Shown here: in pieces, positions 46,420 to 56,373 of the stretch
How the letters are laid out: each line of letters starts with the position of its first letter
Position numbering within the stretch: position 1 is the first letter of the stretch
From: Peptococcaceae bacterium
Lineage (GTDB): Bacteria; Bacillota; Desulfotomaculia; Desulfotomaculales; Desulfocucumaceae
Reading direction: 5' to 3'
DNA: 64,000 nucleotides
NCBI GenBank assembly: GCA_023512435.1
Contig: JAILZP010000012.1
Location: 1-64,000, forward strand
Made by a program: the position numbers and the translations under genes
Notes under the pieces: generated by a model
Told to the model about the DNA's origin: nothing
What the model saw: only the letters and a program-made list of their open reading frames with translations
The model's database searches: none

Positions 46420-47106
46420 TTAACCCTTCCCCGGCGAAAATTTCTTCAGGGTGGAGGTGACCCTTGTCTCCCCGGAAATGAATTCCCTTTTCACCAATCC
46501 CACACCCTCCCTGTAATACTCGTACAGGGTGGAATCCTTGCCGCCTATTTTCACCTTGATGCATTTTTCAAATTTGCCCGCCGGCGTGTTTACGGCGGCG
46601 TTGACATCGACAATCTCCCTCTCCCCGTTGGGGTCCTTCCATTTGGTGCCCACCTGCAGGGGGGCCTTCAGAATGACCGTCCTTTCGCTCTGCGGCCTGT
46701 CCAGGAGGTTTACCCGGTCGTAGACCTCCCCCTGGCTGAAGACGCGGGTTGCCGCCTCGTCCGTGACCTCATATATAACGGCCATCACGGTGCCTCCGTT
46801 GTCTTCCCGGACCTGGGCCCGGTTGCCGGCGGTAAAGATCACCTCCCTGGTGAAGGAGGCGTATTCGTTGCCCTCTCCAAGGTATTCCCAGACCGTGCCC
46901 AGGGCAAGGGGAAAGTATTGGCCGGGCTTAACGGCCGGGGGCCGTTGTTCAGGCGGTTTTTGGCCGGGGGGCTGTTCCTGGGCTTTTGGCGCTTCCTTTG
47001 AAGGCTTCGATTCCGGAGGCTTTCCGGCGGTCCCGGAGCAGCCTGCCTGGAAAACGCCGGACAGCAGGATAATTGCTGCCATTAAAGCGGCGACGGTCCG
47101 TTTCAT
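46420..47106 (-). CDS. Predicted lipoprotein
   Basis: 228 residues. The signal peptide has a lipobox ending QAGCS at residue 23, then a Pro/Lys/Glu-rich linker (about 25-60) and a beta-rich globular domain containing YFPLALGTVWEYLGEGNEY. It is anchored outside the membrane. Similar lipoproteins occur in sporulating clostridia without defined function. GGAGGG precedes its ATG. It converges on the exporter operon. Confidence 0.8.
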   Translation of the reverse strand: MKRTVAALMAAIILLSGVFQAGCSGTAGKPPESKPSKEAPKAQEQPPGQKPPEQRPPAVKPGQYFPLALGTVWEYLGEGNEYASFTREVIFTAGNRAQVREDNGGTVMAVIYEVTDEAATRVFSQGEVYDRVNLLDRPQSERTVILKAPLQVGTKWKDPNGEREIVDVNAAVNTPAGKFEKCIKVKIGGKDSTLYEYYREGVGLVKREFISGETRVTSTLKKFSPGKG

Positions 47107-47369
47107 ATAGAAAATCCCTCCTGGCGGTATTTTGTGCGGAACCGGGCCGGTTCAAACCCGGGGCAATAGAAAAAGTGCGGACTTGAACCACCGGACGGCC
47201 GCTTCCTTCCTTTATATTTAAGTATGTAACAAATATCCGTTTCAGTGAATAATTTATTAAAAAACAATGGCAAGGGAGGCTAAATATGGGTTAAGAAGCG
47301 GCAAAAAGCTGTGGCCATTTTTTGCCTGGAAACATATTATAAACAGGGCGGACGAAAGGAGGGTTGCTG

Positions 47370-47483
47370 ATGGGCGGACACGGCGGATCTTATTTCGACG
47401 GCAGCTTTATTCTTTTCCTGATCCTGATTCTGCTGGTCTTTGGATCGTTTTTCCCGGGAGCCTACTACGGCGAGAAAAAATAA
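47370..47483 (+). CDS. YjcZ-like small membrane protein 1
   Basis: 37 residues: a Gly/His/Tyr-rich start (MGGHGGSYFDG), one hydrophobic helix (FILFLILILLVFG) and a short FFPGAYYGEKK tail. AAAGGAGGG precedes the ATG. It is nearly the same in plan as the next gene, so the pair is a tandem duplication. The layout matches YjcZ/SscA-type sporulation peptides. Confidence 0.7.
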   Translation: MGGHGGSYFDGSFILFLILILLVFGSFFPGAYYGEKK

Positions 47484-47520
47484 TCTTAAACAATTAAAAA
47501 ACGTAAAGGAGTGCTGATTT

Positions 47521-47637
47521 ATGGGTTACGGCTTCGGCGGCGGATACAACAGCAGCGCGTTTATAATCTTCCTGATCCTGATCCTGCTGGTCTTCGGCAC
47601 CGGTTTCTTCCCAGGCTACTGCGGAGATCAGAAGTAA
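47521..47637 (+). CDS. YjcZ-like small membrane protein 2
   Basis: 38 residues: MGYGFGGGYNSS, then the helix FIIFLILILLVFG and FFPGYCGDQK. AAAGGAG precedes ATG 47521. It shares the LILILLVFG core and FFPG motif with the gene 37 bp upstream. A rare Cys near the C-terminus distinguishes it. A terminator follows at 47684. Confidence 0.72.
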   Translation: MGYGFGGGYNSSAFIIFLILILLVFGTGFFPGYCGDQK

Positions 47638-47683
47638 AGGAATAAGTCCGGCCCCACAACCGGGCTGTCGGCCATTGTTTCAG

Positions 47684-47730
47684 AAAAAGGCGTCCGGGGT
47701 CTGCCGAGAATGTGCCTCCGGCGCCTTTTT
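47684..47730 (+). terminator. Terminator after the YjcZ-like pair
   Basis: AAAAAGGCG...CCGG pairs with CCGG-CGCCTTTTT across a ~20-base loop, with its T-run at 47726-47730. Its location argues against starting the ATPase at 47712. Confidence 0.75.
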
Positions 47731-47807
47731 GCCTGCCCGGCGGTTATTTTTTTTCCGCCCCCGTCATAGAGATTACCATCGGGAACAGGTGGAAATATCC
47801 GGGGGTG

Positions 47808-50552
47808 TTGGCAATAAACAGCCAGTGGCAGATGATGACCGTCGAGGAGGTTTTAAATGCGCTGCGCACCGACGCGGCAAGGGGCCTGGACGAAAAGGAG
47901 GCGGCGGAGAGGCTGGCCAGGTTCGGGCCCAACCGGCCGGCCGGTGCGGAACCGGCGTCCCTCTGGCGTGTTTTTCTCAACCGGTTGAGGTATTTTCCGG
48001 TGCTTGGGCTGCTGGCGGCCGCGGCCCTGTGGGGATTTTGGGGACAAAACGCCGGGGCTGCGGCCGTCGCCGGCATCGTGATTATAAAGGCCTTCCTGGA
48101 AAGCTTCCGGGAATACCGGGCCGGAAGGTTCCTGGGAAACCTGAAGAGCCTTGCTCCCCCGCAGGCCGTGGTGATCAGGGGAGGCCGGGAGAGGAAGATA
48201 GACGCCTTAGGTCTGGTTCCGGGCGATATTGTCAGCCTGGAGGCCGGCGGCCGGGTCCCGGCGGATATACGGATTACCGAGGCGGTTGGTCTGAAAATAG
48301 CGGATCCGGTCCCCACCGGGGATCCGGCGCCGGCTGATAAAAGAACCGGACCGGTTGCCGGCGGGGCGGCAAACCCCTGGGACATGCCTAATATGGCCTG
48401 CCTGGGCGCCACCGTGACCGGGGGAAGGGGCCGGGGGGTGGTGGTGGCCACCGGAATGGCCGCCGGGATGTTCCATGCGGCGGTGATGTCCGGTGAAGCC
48501 GGGCGGGAGGAGACACCCCTCAAGCGGCTTCTGGATCGGCAGGGCAGGTGGCTGGCGGTTGTCTGCCTGACCGCGTGCGCCGCGGTGGCGGTGATGGGGG
48601 TCTTCCGGGGGGAACCCCTTCACCGGATGATCATGGCCGGCCTCAGCCTGGCGGCCGCCTTTGCGCCCAGAGGACTGCCGGCCATTGCGGCCGTTTCCCT
48701 GGCCGCCGGCGCCCGGCGGATGTCCGGGCGCAACGTCATCCCGCGCGAACTGCGGGCGCTGGAAGCGCTGGGCCGCGCCACGGCGATCTGTTGCGACAAG
48801 ACCGGCGTCCTGACCCGGAATGAAATGGCGGTGAGGAAGGTTCTGGCCGGGAGCGTGGAGGCGGAAATAAGCGGCGACGGGTACGATCCCAGGGGAGAGA
48901 TCAAATTTGTCAGGGGCGGCAGAGATCAGCAGTTTGACCTTCTATTGAGGTGCGCCGCCCTCTGCAACAACTCGTCTTTGTTTCGGGACGAAATCAAGAT
49001 AGGCGGTTTTTTCAGGGGGATAGCCTCCGGCAGGACGGTCCGGGAGTGGGACATCCGGGGAGATCCCACCGAGGGCGCGCTGCTGGTGATGGCGGCCCGG
49101 GGCGGAATCTGGCGGGAAAGACTGGAGCGGCATGAAAGCCGGGTGGCCGAACTGCCCTTTGATCCGGACCGTAAGTGCATGACGGTGATTTGCCGGGACC
49201 GTTCCGGAAAGATCAGGGCATACACCAAGGGGGCGCCGGCTGTGCTGCTGGAACTGTGCACCCACCGCTTCCGGGGAAGCATGATCACGCCTCTTTCCGA
49301 AAAGGACAGGCTGGAGATCCTGGCCGCATGTTCCGGGATGGCGGGCCGGGGGCTGAGGGTGCTGGCCTTTGCCTGCAGGGACCTGGCCGGTGAGCGGGAG
49401 GATTACCGCAGCGAGGAAAAAGATTTAACATTTATCGGGCTGTGCGGGATGACCGACCCGCCCCGTCCAGACGCCGCAGGGGCCGTGCGTGTTTGCGGGC
49501 GGGCGGGGATTCACGTGGCCGTGATCACCGGGGACCATCATGAAACCGCCCGGGCCGCGGCCGCCGAAACGGGGCTTTTGGCCCGGGGAGGCAGGGTAAT
49601 CACCGGCCGGGAAATGGACGCCCTGACGGACGGGGAACTGGCCCGGCAGGCGGGCGAGGCGGCGGTTTACGCCGAGATTTCGCCCCGGCACAAGCTGCGT
49701 ATTGTCAGGGCTTTGAAGCAGGCGGGGAACGTGGTGGCCGTCACCGGGGGCGGGTTGGAAGACATCCCGGCCTTAAAGGAGGCCGATATCGGCATGGCCA
49801 TGGGGATCAGAGGCGCCGACGCGGCCAGGGAGGCCGCACCGGTAATTCTGGCCGACGACAGTTTCTCCACCGCCGTTGCGGCCGTGGAGGAGGGCCGGGG
49901 CATATGCAGCCGCTTCAGGAGGCATATCCTCTATCTCCTGTCCTGCAGCGCCGGCGGGCTGCTGGTGATGTTGCTGGCGGCGGCGGGCGGATCCCCCCTG
50001 CCCCTCCTGCCCGTCCAGATCCTCTGGGTCAGCCTGATTACCGGCGTCCTGCCTGATGCCGCCCTGGAAGCCGAACCAGCGGACAGGGATATTATGGACA
50101 GGCCCGGGCATCCCGGGGAAGGCCTTGACGCCCGCGGACTTCTGTGGCGGGCTGCGGGCTGCGGCCTGATCGCGGCCCTGGTCACCCTGGCCGTGTTCCG
50201 GGCGGTCTGGCTGGGGTCCGGGAAGATTGACCTGGCCCGTACCGCGGCCTTCGATACCCTTGTTTTTTCCCTTCTGTTCCTTGCCTTCGCCTGCCGGTCG
50301 GAACGCCACAGCATGCTGGAACTGGGCCTCTTTACAAACCCGAAGCTGACCCTGGCCGTTTTGAGTTCGGCGGTGATCCAGGCGGCGGTGACCGCCCTGC
50401 CCTTGCTGCAACCCATATTCCACACCGTATCACTGAATGCCGTGCAGTGGTGCGCGGTGGCGGCGGCCGCCGCGCTGCCCGCCGCCGCCGTAACGGCTTT
50501 AAGGCACATCCTGGTCAAGGCCGGGCGCATATTTGCATATCTCAGGGCATAA
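47808..50552 (+). CDS. Degenerate P2-type ATPase (Ca2+-ATPase-like)
   Basis: 914 residues from TTG 47808 (GGGGGTG upstream). All P-type domains are present, and the phosphorylated Asp is kept in CCDKTGVLT. But key motifs are altered: TGES reads TGDP, PEGLP in M4 reads PRGLP, GDGVND reads GGGLED, the M5 N--E pair reads S--G, and M6 N--TD reads S--TG. By comparison with SERCA these are the ion ligands and a Mg2+-binding Asp. It therefore probably does not pump Ca2+; it may be a regulatory or lipid-related relative, or decaying. ~10 membrane helices remain intact. Confidence 0.85.
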   Translation: MAINSQWQMMTVEEVLNALRTDAARGLDEKEAAERLARFGPNRPAGAEPASLWRVFLNRLRYFPVLGLLAAAALWGFWGQNAGAAAVAGIVIIKAFLESFREYRAGRFLGNLKSLAPPQAVVIRGGRERKIDALGLVPGDIVSLEAGGRVPADIRITEAVGLKIADPVPTGDPAPADKRTGPVAGGAANPWDMPNMACLGATVTGGRGRGVVVATGMAAGMFHAAVMSGEAGREETPLKRLLDRQGRWLAVVCLTACAAVAVMGVFRGEPLHRMIMAGLSLAAAFAPRGLPAIAAVSLAAGARRMSGRNVIPRELRALEALGRATAICCDKTGVLTRNEMAVRKVLAGSVEAEISGDGYDPRGEIKFVRGGRDQQFDLLLRCAALCNNSSLFRDEIKIGGFFRGIASGRTVREWDIRGDPTEGALLVMAARGGIWRERLERHESRVAELPFDPDRKCMTVICRDRSGKIRAYTKGAPAVLLELCTHRFRGSMITPLSEKDRLEILAACSGMAGRGLRVLAFACRDLAGEREDYRSEEKDLTFIGLCGMTDPPRPDAAGAVRVCGRAGIHVAVITGDHHETARAAAAETGLLARGGRVITGREMDALTDGELARQAGEAAVYAEISPRHKLRIVRALKQAGNVVAVTGGGLEDIPALKEADIGMAMGIRGADAAREAAPVILADDSFSTAVAAVEEGRGICSRFRRHILYLLSCSAGGLLVMLLAAAGGSPLPLLPVQILWVSLITGVLPDAALEAEPADRDIMDRPGHPGEGLDARGLLWRAAGCGLIAALVTLAVFRAVWLGSGKIDLARTAAFDTLVFSLLFLAFACRSERHSMLELGLFTNPKLTLAVLSSAVIQAAVTALPLLQPIFHTVSLNAVQWCAVAAAAALPAAAVTALRHILVKAGRIFAYLRA

Positions 50553-50676
50553 ACCGCCGGGTTGAACAGCAGGGAAATAAATAAAATTAAAGAAGGAAAA
50601 ATTAAAAAAACATGGAAAATAAGCAGGGTATGTTTGTTTTATACAGGCGCACCCGGCGTTTTCGGAGGGATCCGGG

Positions 50677-51528
<852 letters not shown>

Positions 51529-51550
51529 CTATAGAATGGAGGAGATTGCA

Positions 51551-52747
51551 TTGACCAGACTTGCAAGCAGGGCGACCGGCATCAGCCCGTCACCCACCCT
51601 GTCCATAGACGCCAGGGCCAAGAAAATGGTGGCCGACGGAATGGATGTGGTAAACTTCGGGGTGGGGGAACCCGATTTCGACACCCCGGATCACATCAAG
51701 CAGGCTGCCGTGGAAGCGCTTCAGAAAGGCATGACCAAGTATACCCCGGTGGCCGGGACGGACAGGCTGAAGGCGGCCATAGTCAAAAAGTTCAAGGAAG
51801 ACAACGGCCTGGAATACCAGCCTTCCCAGATTGTTGTTTCCGCCGGGGCCAAGCACTCCCTGTACAACGCCTTTCAGGTCCTCTGCCAGGAAGGCGACGA
51901 GGTGATCCTGCCGGCCCCCTACTGGGTGAGCTACCTGGAGCAGATCAAGCTGGCCGGCGGCATTCCGGTGATTGTCCAGACAAGGGCCTCCAACGGGTTC
52001 AAGCTGACCCCGGAGGAACTGGAGTCAGTCCTCACCAGGAGGACAAGGCTGATTGTTCTGAACAGCCCAAGCAACCCCACCGGATCGGTGTATACCCGGG
52101 CCGAGCTGGAAGCCCTGGGTGAAATACTGGCCCGCCAGGGCGTGGTCATAATTTCCGACGAGATCTATGAAAAACTGGTGTATGACGGCACCGAACACGT
52201 CAGCATCGCCTCCCTGGGCCCGGAACTGAAGGAACTGACCGTGGTCATCAACGGGGTGTCCAAGTCTTACGCCATGACCGGGTGGCGCATCGGGTACGCC
52301 GCGGCGCCCCAGCCGGTGGCCAAGGCCATGGCCGACCTGCAGAGCCACTCCACCTCCAACCCCACCTCCATCGCCCAGGCGGCCAGCGTGGCGGCCCTGG
52401 AGGGGCCCCAGGAGCCCCTGGCGGAAATGGTCAGGGAGTTCAACCGGCGCAGGGACTATATGCTGGAGAGGGTTAACGCCATTGAGGGGCTTTCCTGCGG
52501 CAGGCCGGGCGGCGCGTTTTACCTTTTCCCGGACATGAGCGCGTTTATCGGGCGGGAGTTCAAAGGCAAAAGGATAGGGGGAGCCGGCGACCTGGCCCAG
52601 GTGCTGCTGGAAGACGCCCTGGTGGCCGTGGTGCCCGGCGTGGCCTTCGGGGACGACCGCTGCTTCCGGCTCTCCTATGCCGCCTCCATGGAAAGGATCG
52701 TCGAGGGAATGGACAGGATCGAAAGGCTCCTTTCCCAGATGAAATGA
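51551..52747 (+). CDS. Aspartate aminotransferase, class I (type Ib)
   Basis: 398 residues from TTG 51551 with GGAGGAG upstream. NFGVGEPDFDTPDHIK near residue 38, SPSNPTGSVYT near 175 and the PLP lysine in GVSKSYAMTGWRIGYAA near 238 are those of Bacillus-type AspB. It exchanges amino groups between aspartate and 2-oxoglutarate; some relatives act on prephenate. The dapF neighbour suggests use in the aspartate/lysine family. Confidence 0.93.
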   Translation: MTRLASRATGISPSPTLSIDARAKKMVADGMDVVNFGVGEPDFDTPDHIKQAAVEALQKGMTKYTPVAGTDRLKAAIVKKFKEDNGLEYQPSQIVVSAGAKHSLYNAFQVLCQEGDEVILPAPYWVSYLEQIKLAGGIPVIVQTRASNGFKLTPEELESVLTRRTRLIVLNSPSNPTGSVYTRAELEALGEILARQGVVIISDEIYEKLVYDGTEHVSIASLGPELKELTVVINGVSKSYAMTGWRIGYAAAPQPVAKAMADLQSHSTSNPTSIAQAASVAALEGPQEPLAEMVREFNRRRDYMLERVNAIEGLSCGRPGGAFYLFPDMSAFIGREFKGKRIGGAGDLAQVLLEDALVAVVPGVAFGDDRCFRLSYAASMERIVEGMDRIERLLSQMK

Positions 52748-52770
52748 GATCATAGTCAGGTGGTGGTAGG

Positions 52771-53649
52771 TTGCCCAGAAGTATGACCGGTTTCGGCCGG
52801 GGAGAGGCTATAGGTCATGGAAAGAAATTTACCGTGGAGCTTAAATCGGTGAACCACCGCTTTGCCGAGGTGGTCCTGAGGATGCCGAAGCAGTTCTTTT
52901 CACTGGAGGAAAAGGCGAAGCGGGTGATCCTGGAAAGGGTGGCCCGGGGCAGGGTGGACGGGTTCGTTTCGGTTGAGCAGCTGGAAGAAAAAATTCCCAC
53001 GGTGAAAGTTGACAAAGCACTGGCCTCATCGTATTATAAGGCAATGGGAGAGCTGCTGGCCGAATTGAAAATGGCCGATCCCATCAGGGTTGATCACATT
53101 CTGGCGCTGCCCGGGGTGGTGAGCGTGGAGTCCCCCCAGGAGGACGCCGACCAGTGGTGGCCGGCCCTGGAACAGGCGATCCGGTCGGCCCTGGACGGGC
53201 TGGTGGCCATGCGGGAGGCCGAGGGAAACCGCCTCAGGGAGGACCTCCTGGACAGGCTGGGCAGGATCGAGAAAATGACCTCCGAAATAGAGGCCAGGGC
53301 GCCCCTGGTGGCGGAGGAGTACCGGGCAAGACTGATCCAGCGGCTTTCGGAATGGCTGGCCGACGCCACCCTGGACATGGACAGGGTGATGGCCGAGGTG
53401 GTGATCTTCGCCGAAAAGTCCAGCATCACCGAGGAAATCGTCAGGCTGTACAGCCATATCGGCCAGGCCGGCAGGAGTTTCGGCGGGAACGACCCGGTGG
53501 GGCGCAAGCTGGATTTTATCATTCAGGAGATGTACCGGGAGATCAACACCATAGCTTCAAAGTCCGGCGACGTCCTGATCAGCGGCCTGGTGGTGGAGGC
53601 AAAAAGCGAACTGGAGAAGATAAGGGAGCAGGTTCAGAACCTGGAGTAG
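52771..53649 (+). CDS. YicC/YloC family endoribonuclease
   Basis: 292 residues. The N-terminal SMTGFGRGE and C-terminal GRKLDFIIQEMYREINTIASKS are family signatures. YicC-type proteins are RNases. TTG 52771 is 9 bp after GGTGG. Next to remA, gmk and rpoZ, the standard Firmicute order. Confidence 0.94.
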   Translation: MPRSMTGFGRGEAIGHGKKFTVELKSVNHRFAEVVLRMPKQFFSLEEKAKRVILERVARGRVDGFVSVEQLEEKIPTVKVDKALASSYYKAMGELLAELKMADPIRVDHILALPGVVSVESPQEDADQWWPALEQAIRSALDGLVAMREAEGNRLREDLLDRLGRIEKMTSEIEARAPLVAEEYRARLIQRLSEWLADATLDMDRVMAEVVIFAEKSSITEEIVRLYSHIGQAGRSFGGNDPVGRKLDFIIQEMYREINTIASKSGDVLISGLVVEAKSELEKIREQVQNLE

Positions 53650-53691
53650 AATAAAGCTCACCCGGGCAATATCTTTTAAGGAGGCGCACAG

Positions 53692-53967
53692 ATGGACATC
53701 AAGTTGATCAATATCGGCTTTGGCAACATAGTCTCGGCCAACCGGATTATTGCCATCGTCAGCCCGGAGTCCGCGCCCATCAAGAGAATAATAACCGAAG
53801 CCAGGGACCGGGGGATGCTGGTGGACGCCACTTACGGGCGGAGAACCAGGGCGGTCATCATCACCGACAGCGACCACGTCATCCTTTCCGCGGTTCAGCC
53901 GGAAACGGTGGCGCACCGCCTGGTGGGCAAGGAGGTTTCCTCCCCCGCGGAAGACCCCAATGACTGA
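53692..53967 (+). CDS. remA: RemA, extracellular matrix regulator
   Basis: 91 residues; [22 protein letters not shown] and [16 protein letters not shown] are near-invariant in the DUF370/RemA family. RemA is a DNA-binding activator of matrix genes in Bacillus. AAGGAGG precedes the ATG. It overlaps gmk by 8 bp. Possible targets here include the surface-protein genes at 6308-7835, but no site was identified. Confidence 0.95.
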   Translation: MDIKLINIGFGNIVSANRIIAIVSPESAPIKRIITEARDRGMLVDATYGRRTRAVIITDSDHVILSAVQPETVAHRLVGKEVSSPAEDPND

Positions 53968-54604
53968 GCGGCAGCCGGGGACCCCGGGGCAGGGCTTGCT
54001 GGTGCTGATCTCAGGTCCCTCGGGTTCCGGAAAGGGCACGGTCTGCGGCCTGTTGATCAAGAACTGCCCGGACCTCAATTTAAGGCTTTCGGTCTCGGCC
54101 ACCACCCGGCCGCCCAGACCCGGCGAGGTGAACGGCAGGGACTACTTTTTCATGTCCAGGCGGGAGTTTGAAAAACTGGCCGCGGAGGGCGGATTCCTGG
54201 AGTGGGCGCCCATTTACGGAAATCTCTACGGGACCCCCGCGGGCCCGGTCAGGGAGGCGCTGGGCCGGGGTGAGAACGTAATCCTGGAAATAGACGTGCA
54301 GGGGGGGCTTCAGGTAAAGGAACTGTTTCCCGACGCCGTGCTTATCTTCCTGATTCCGCCGTCCAGGGAAGCGCTCAGGCGGAGGCTCTCCGGGAGGGGC
54401 ACGGACAGTCCGGACGAGATTGAAAAAAGGATGCTGTGGGTTGATACCGAACTGGGCTACATGTCCAGGTACGATTATATACTGGTTAACGACCGACTGG
54501 AAGAAACGGTGTCCAGGGTCAGGTGCATCCTGGAGGCCGAACGCAGCCGCGCCAGGCGCTTTAGGTTGCCTGGGGGCTGGATAAACCCGGGAAACGGGAA
54601 TTAG
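53960..54604 (+). CDS. gmk: Guanylate kinase
   Basis: 214 residues. P-loop [11 protein letters not shown] near residue 14, the GMP-binding [14 protein letters not shown] near 46 and [12 protein letters not shown] near 90. It phosphorylates GMP to GDP. The final PGNGN residues and the TAG stop are encoded by a heptad tract, so the last residues are not part of the conserved enzyme. Confidence 0.96.
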   Translation: MTERQPGTPGQGLLVLISGPSGSGKGTVCGLLIKNCPDLNLRLSVSATTRPPRPGEVNGRDYFFMSRREFEKLAAEGGFLEWAPIYGNLYGTPAGPVREALGRGENVILEIDVQGGLQVKELFPDAVLIFLIPPSREALRRRLSGRGTDSPDEIEKRMLWVDTELGYMSRYDYILVNDRLEETVSRVRCILEAERSRARRFRLPGGWINPGNGN

Positions 54605-54737
54605 GAATTGGGAAGCGGGAATTGCAACCACCTTACCGCTTATTGTCCCAGAGCCGTGATTCCCAGTCCCTGTAACTATTTGATTCGGTACGGGAGTCAA
54701 TGCCTAACCCCCGATTCCCGATTCCCAATTCCCAATT
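54589..54737. repeat. Inverted pair of heptad tracts around the gmk-rpoZ gap
   Basis: GGGAAAC, GGGAATT, AGGAATT, GGGAAGC, GGGAATT at 54589-54623, and CCCGATT, CCCGATT, CCCAATT, CCCAATT at 54710-54737. The second set is the reverse complement of the first type, so the gap could fold into a long stem. Confidence 0.75.
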
Positions 54738-54759
54738 CCTGTTTTTTACGGGAGGCGCC

Positions 54760-54972
54760 ATGGATCAGAATATAACCCTTGACCAGCTTATGCAAAAGGT
54801 GGACAGCCGTTACACCCTGGTGGTGGTGGCGGCCAAGCGGGCCAGGAAATTGACCGAGAAAAAAGACAACGGCAATAGCGGGTTTACCGTCCGCAAACCG
54901 GTGACCGAAGCCCTTAAGGAAATCGCCCGGGGCGCGATCAGTTACCGCCGGACGAAACAGGGAATCAAGTGA
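54760..54972 (+). CDS. rpoZ: RNA polymerase omega subunit
   Basis: 70 residues: [25 protein letters not shown] and [13 protein letters not shown] are omega signatures. ATG 54760 follows GGGAGG; 20 upstream codons run through the heptad tract and are excluded. It stabilises RNA polymerase. Between gmk and coaBC, as in most Firmicutes. Confidence 0.95.
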   Translation: MDQNITLDQLMQKVDSRYTLVVVAAKRARKLTEKKDNGNSGFTVRKPVTEALKEIARGAISYRRTKQGIK

Positions 54973-54982
54973 GAGGACCGAT

Positions 54983-56185
54983 ATGATTGAAGGTAAATTT
55001 GTAACCCTGGGTGTCACCGGGGGCATAGCCGCGTACAAGGCTGCGGACCTGGCCAGCAAACTGACCGGCCGGGGAGCGTCCGTGCACGTGATCATGACCA
55101 GGTCGGCCGGGGAATTCGTCAGGCCGCTGACCTTCGAGGCGCTGACGGGGAATCCCGTTCACGCCGGCCTTTTTGATTCTTCCCGGCTCTTCAGGATGCC
55201 CCATATAGAACTGGCCACCCGGGCCGACATTATCGTGGTGGCCCCGGCCACCGCCAATGTGCTGGGCAAGCTGGCCCACGGCATTGCCGACGACCTGCTG
55301 ACCACCCTGGTGCTGGCCGCAACCTGCCCGGTGCTTCTGTGCCCGGCCATGAACGTGAACATGTACGCCAACCGGGCGGTACAGCACAATATAGTCAGGC
55401 TGAAGGAGTACGGCTTCCACTTCGTGGACCCCGAAGAGGGAAGGGTGGCCTGCGGCCATTTCGGCCGGGGCAGGCTGGCCGAAACCGGGACCATCATCAG
55501 CGCCGTTGAGGGCCTGATCGGAAAGACTGAGGATATGCGGGGGCTGACGGTGATGGTGACGGCGGGGGGCACCAGGGAGCCCATCGATCCGGTGAGGTAC
55601 ATATCCAACCGCAGCTCCGGCAAGATGGGATACGCCCTGGCCGGGGCGGCTTCCTCCAGGGGGGCCCGGGTGATTTTAATCTCGGCGCCCACGTCCCTGG
55701 AACCTCCTCCGGGGGTGGAACTGGTGCCGGTGGAGTCGGCCCGGGATATGCACGAAGCGGTGATGAACCATTACCCCGGGGCCCAGGTGGTGATCAAGGC
55801 GGCGGCGGTGGCCGATTACCGGTGTGAGCGGGTGGCCGGCCATAAAATAAAGAAGGAGGGGGAAAGCCTGACCCTGGAACTGGTCAGGAACCCCGACATA
55901 CTGGCCGATCTGGGCCGGCGGAAGAGGGCGGGGGTGACCCTGGTGGGGTTTGCCGCCGAGACCCGGGACCTGGAAGAAAATGCCAGGCAAAAGCTGGCCG
56001 GGAAAAACCTCGACCTGCTGGTGGCCAACGATGTGACCATGCCGGGGGCCGGTTTCGGATCCGACACCAACATCGTGAAGCTGTTCTTTGCCGGGGGTAA
56101 GGTCGAATCCTTGCCGGTGATGGACAAAACGGCCGTGGCACACAGGATACTGGACGCGGTGCTGGAAATCCGGCGGGGCGGTTAA
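54983..56185 (+). CDS. coaBC: Bifunctional phosphopantothenoylcysteine decarboxylase/synthetase
   Basis: 400 residues. The N-terminal CoaC flavoprotein domain (GVTGGIAAYKAADL near residue 10, CPAMNVNMYAN near 117) and the C-terminal CoaB domain (GGTREPIDPVRYISNRSSGKMG near 193). The two domains carry out consecutive steps of coenzyme A synthesis. No priA follows; a modest terminator does. Confidence 0.96.
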   Translation: MIEGKFVTLGVTGGIAAYKAADLASKLTGRGASVHVIMTRSAGEFVRPLTFEALTGNPVHAGLFDSSRLFRMPHIELATRADIIVVAPATANVLGKLAHGIADDLLTTLVLAATCPVLLCPAMNVNMYANRAVQHNIVRLKEYGFHFVDPEEGRVACGHFGRGRLAETGTIISAVEGLIGKTEDMRGLTVMVTAGGTREPIDPVRYISNRSSGKMGYALAGAASSRGARVILISAPTSLEPPPGVELVPVESARDMHEAVMNHYPGAQVVIKAAAVADYRCERVAGHKIKKEGESLTLELVRNPDILADLGRRKRAGVTLVGFAAETRDLEENARQKLAGKNLDLLVANDVTMPGAGFGSDTNIVKLFFAGGKVESLPVMDKTAVAHRILDAVLEIRRGG

Positions 56186-56207
56186 GCGGCCGGCTAATGC
56201 AGAATAA

Positions 56208-56242
56208 TGAAAAAACGGGGAGACTACGCTCCTTCTTTTTTT
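56208..56242 (+). terminator. Terminator after coaBC
   Basis: A short GGGGAG/CTCCTT stem (with two G-T pairs) around a 6-base loop, followed by CTTTTTTT. It ends the yicC-to-coaBC unit. Confidence 0.6.
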
Positions 56243-56334
56243 GATCAGCCGGTCTTCATAAAACGGTTGCATGCCGCGGGGCGGTTTTATAAAAAAAGTT
56301 TATTTGTGTTATCAACTAACTTTATATAATATAT

Positions 56335-56373
56335 AATGGCACTGCCACAAACAATGAAGGGGGAAGTGCCATT
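56335..56373 (+). promoter_or_regulatory. 9-bp inverted repeat spanning leader and SD of the next gene
   Basis: AATGGCACT (56335-56343) is exactly inverted as AGTGCCATT (56365-56373), which ends one base before the ATG. The SD (AAGGGGGAA) is partly within the stem. Just upstream is an AT-rich TATAATATATAAT promoter-like run. It may be a protein-binding operator or a hairpin hiding the SD. Confidence 0.5.

Noticed and set aside
47712-47807. N-terminal extension of the P-type ATPase from ATG 47712
   Set aside because: It would overlap the T-run of a terminator and has no SD; TTG 47808 has GGGGGTG and matches the usual N-terminus.
56338-56354. Sigma-54 promoter beginning TGGCAC
   Set aside because: No GC at the required 10-base distance from the GG; the TGGCAC belongs to the inverted repeat instead.
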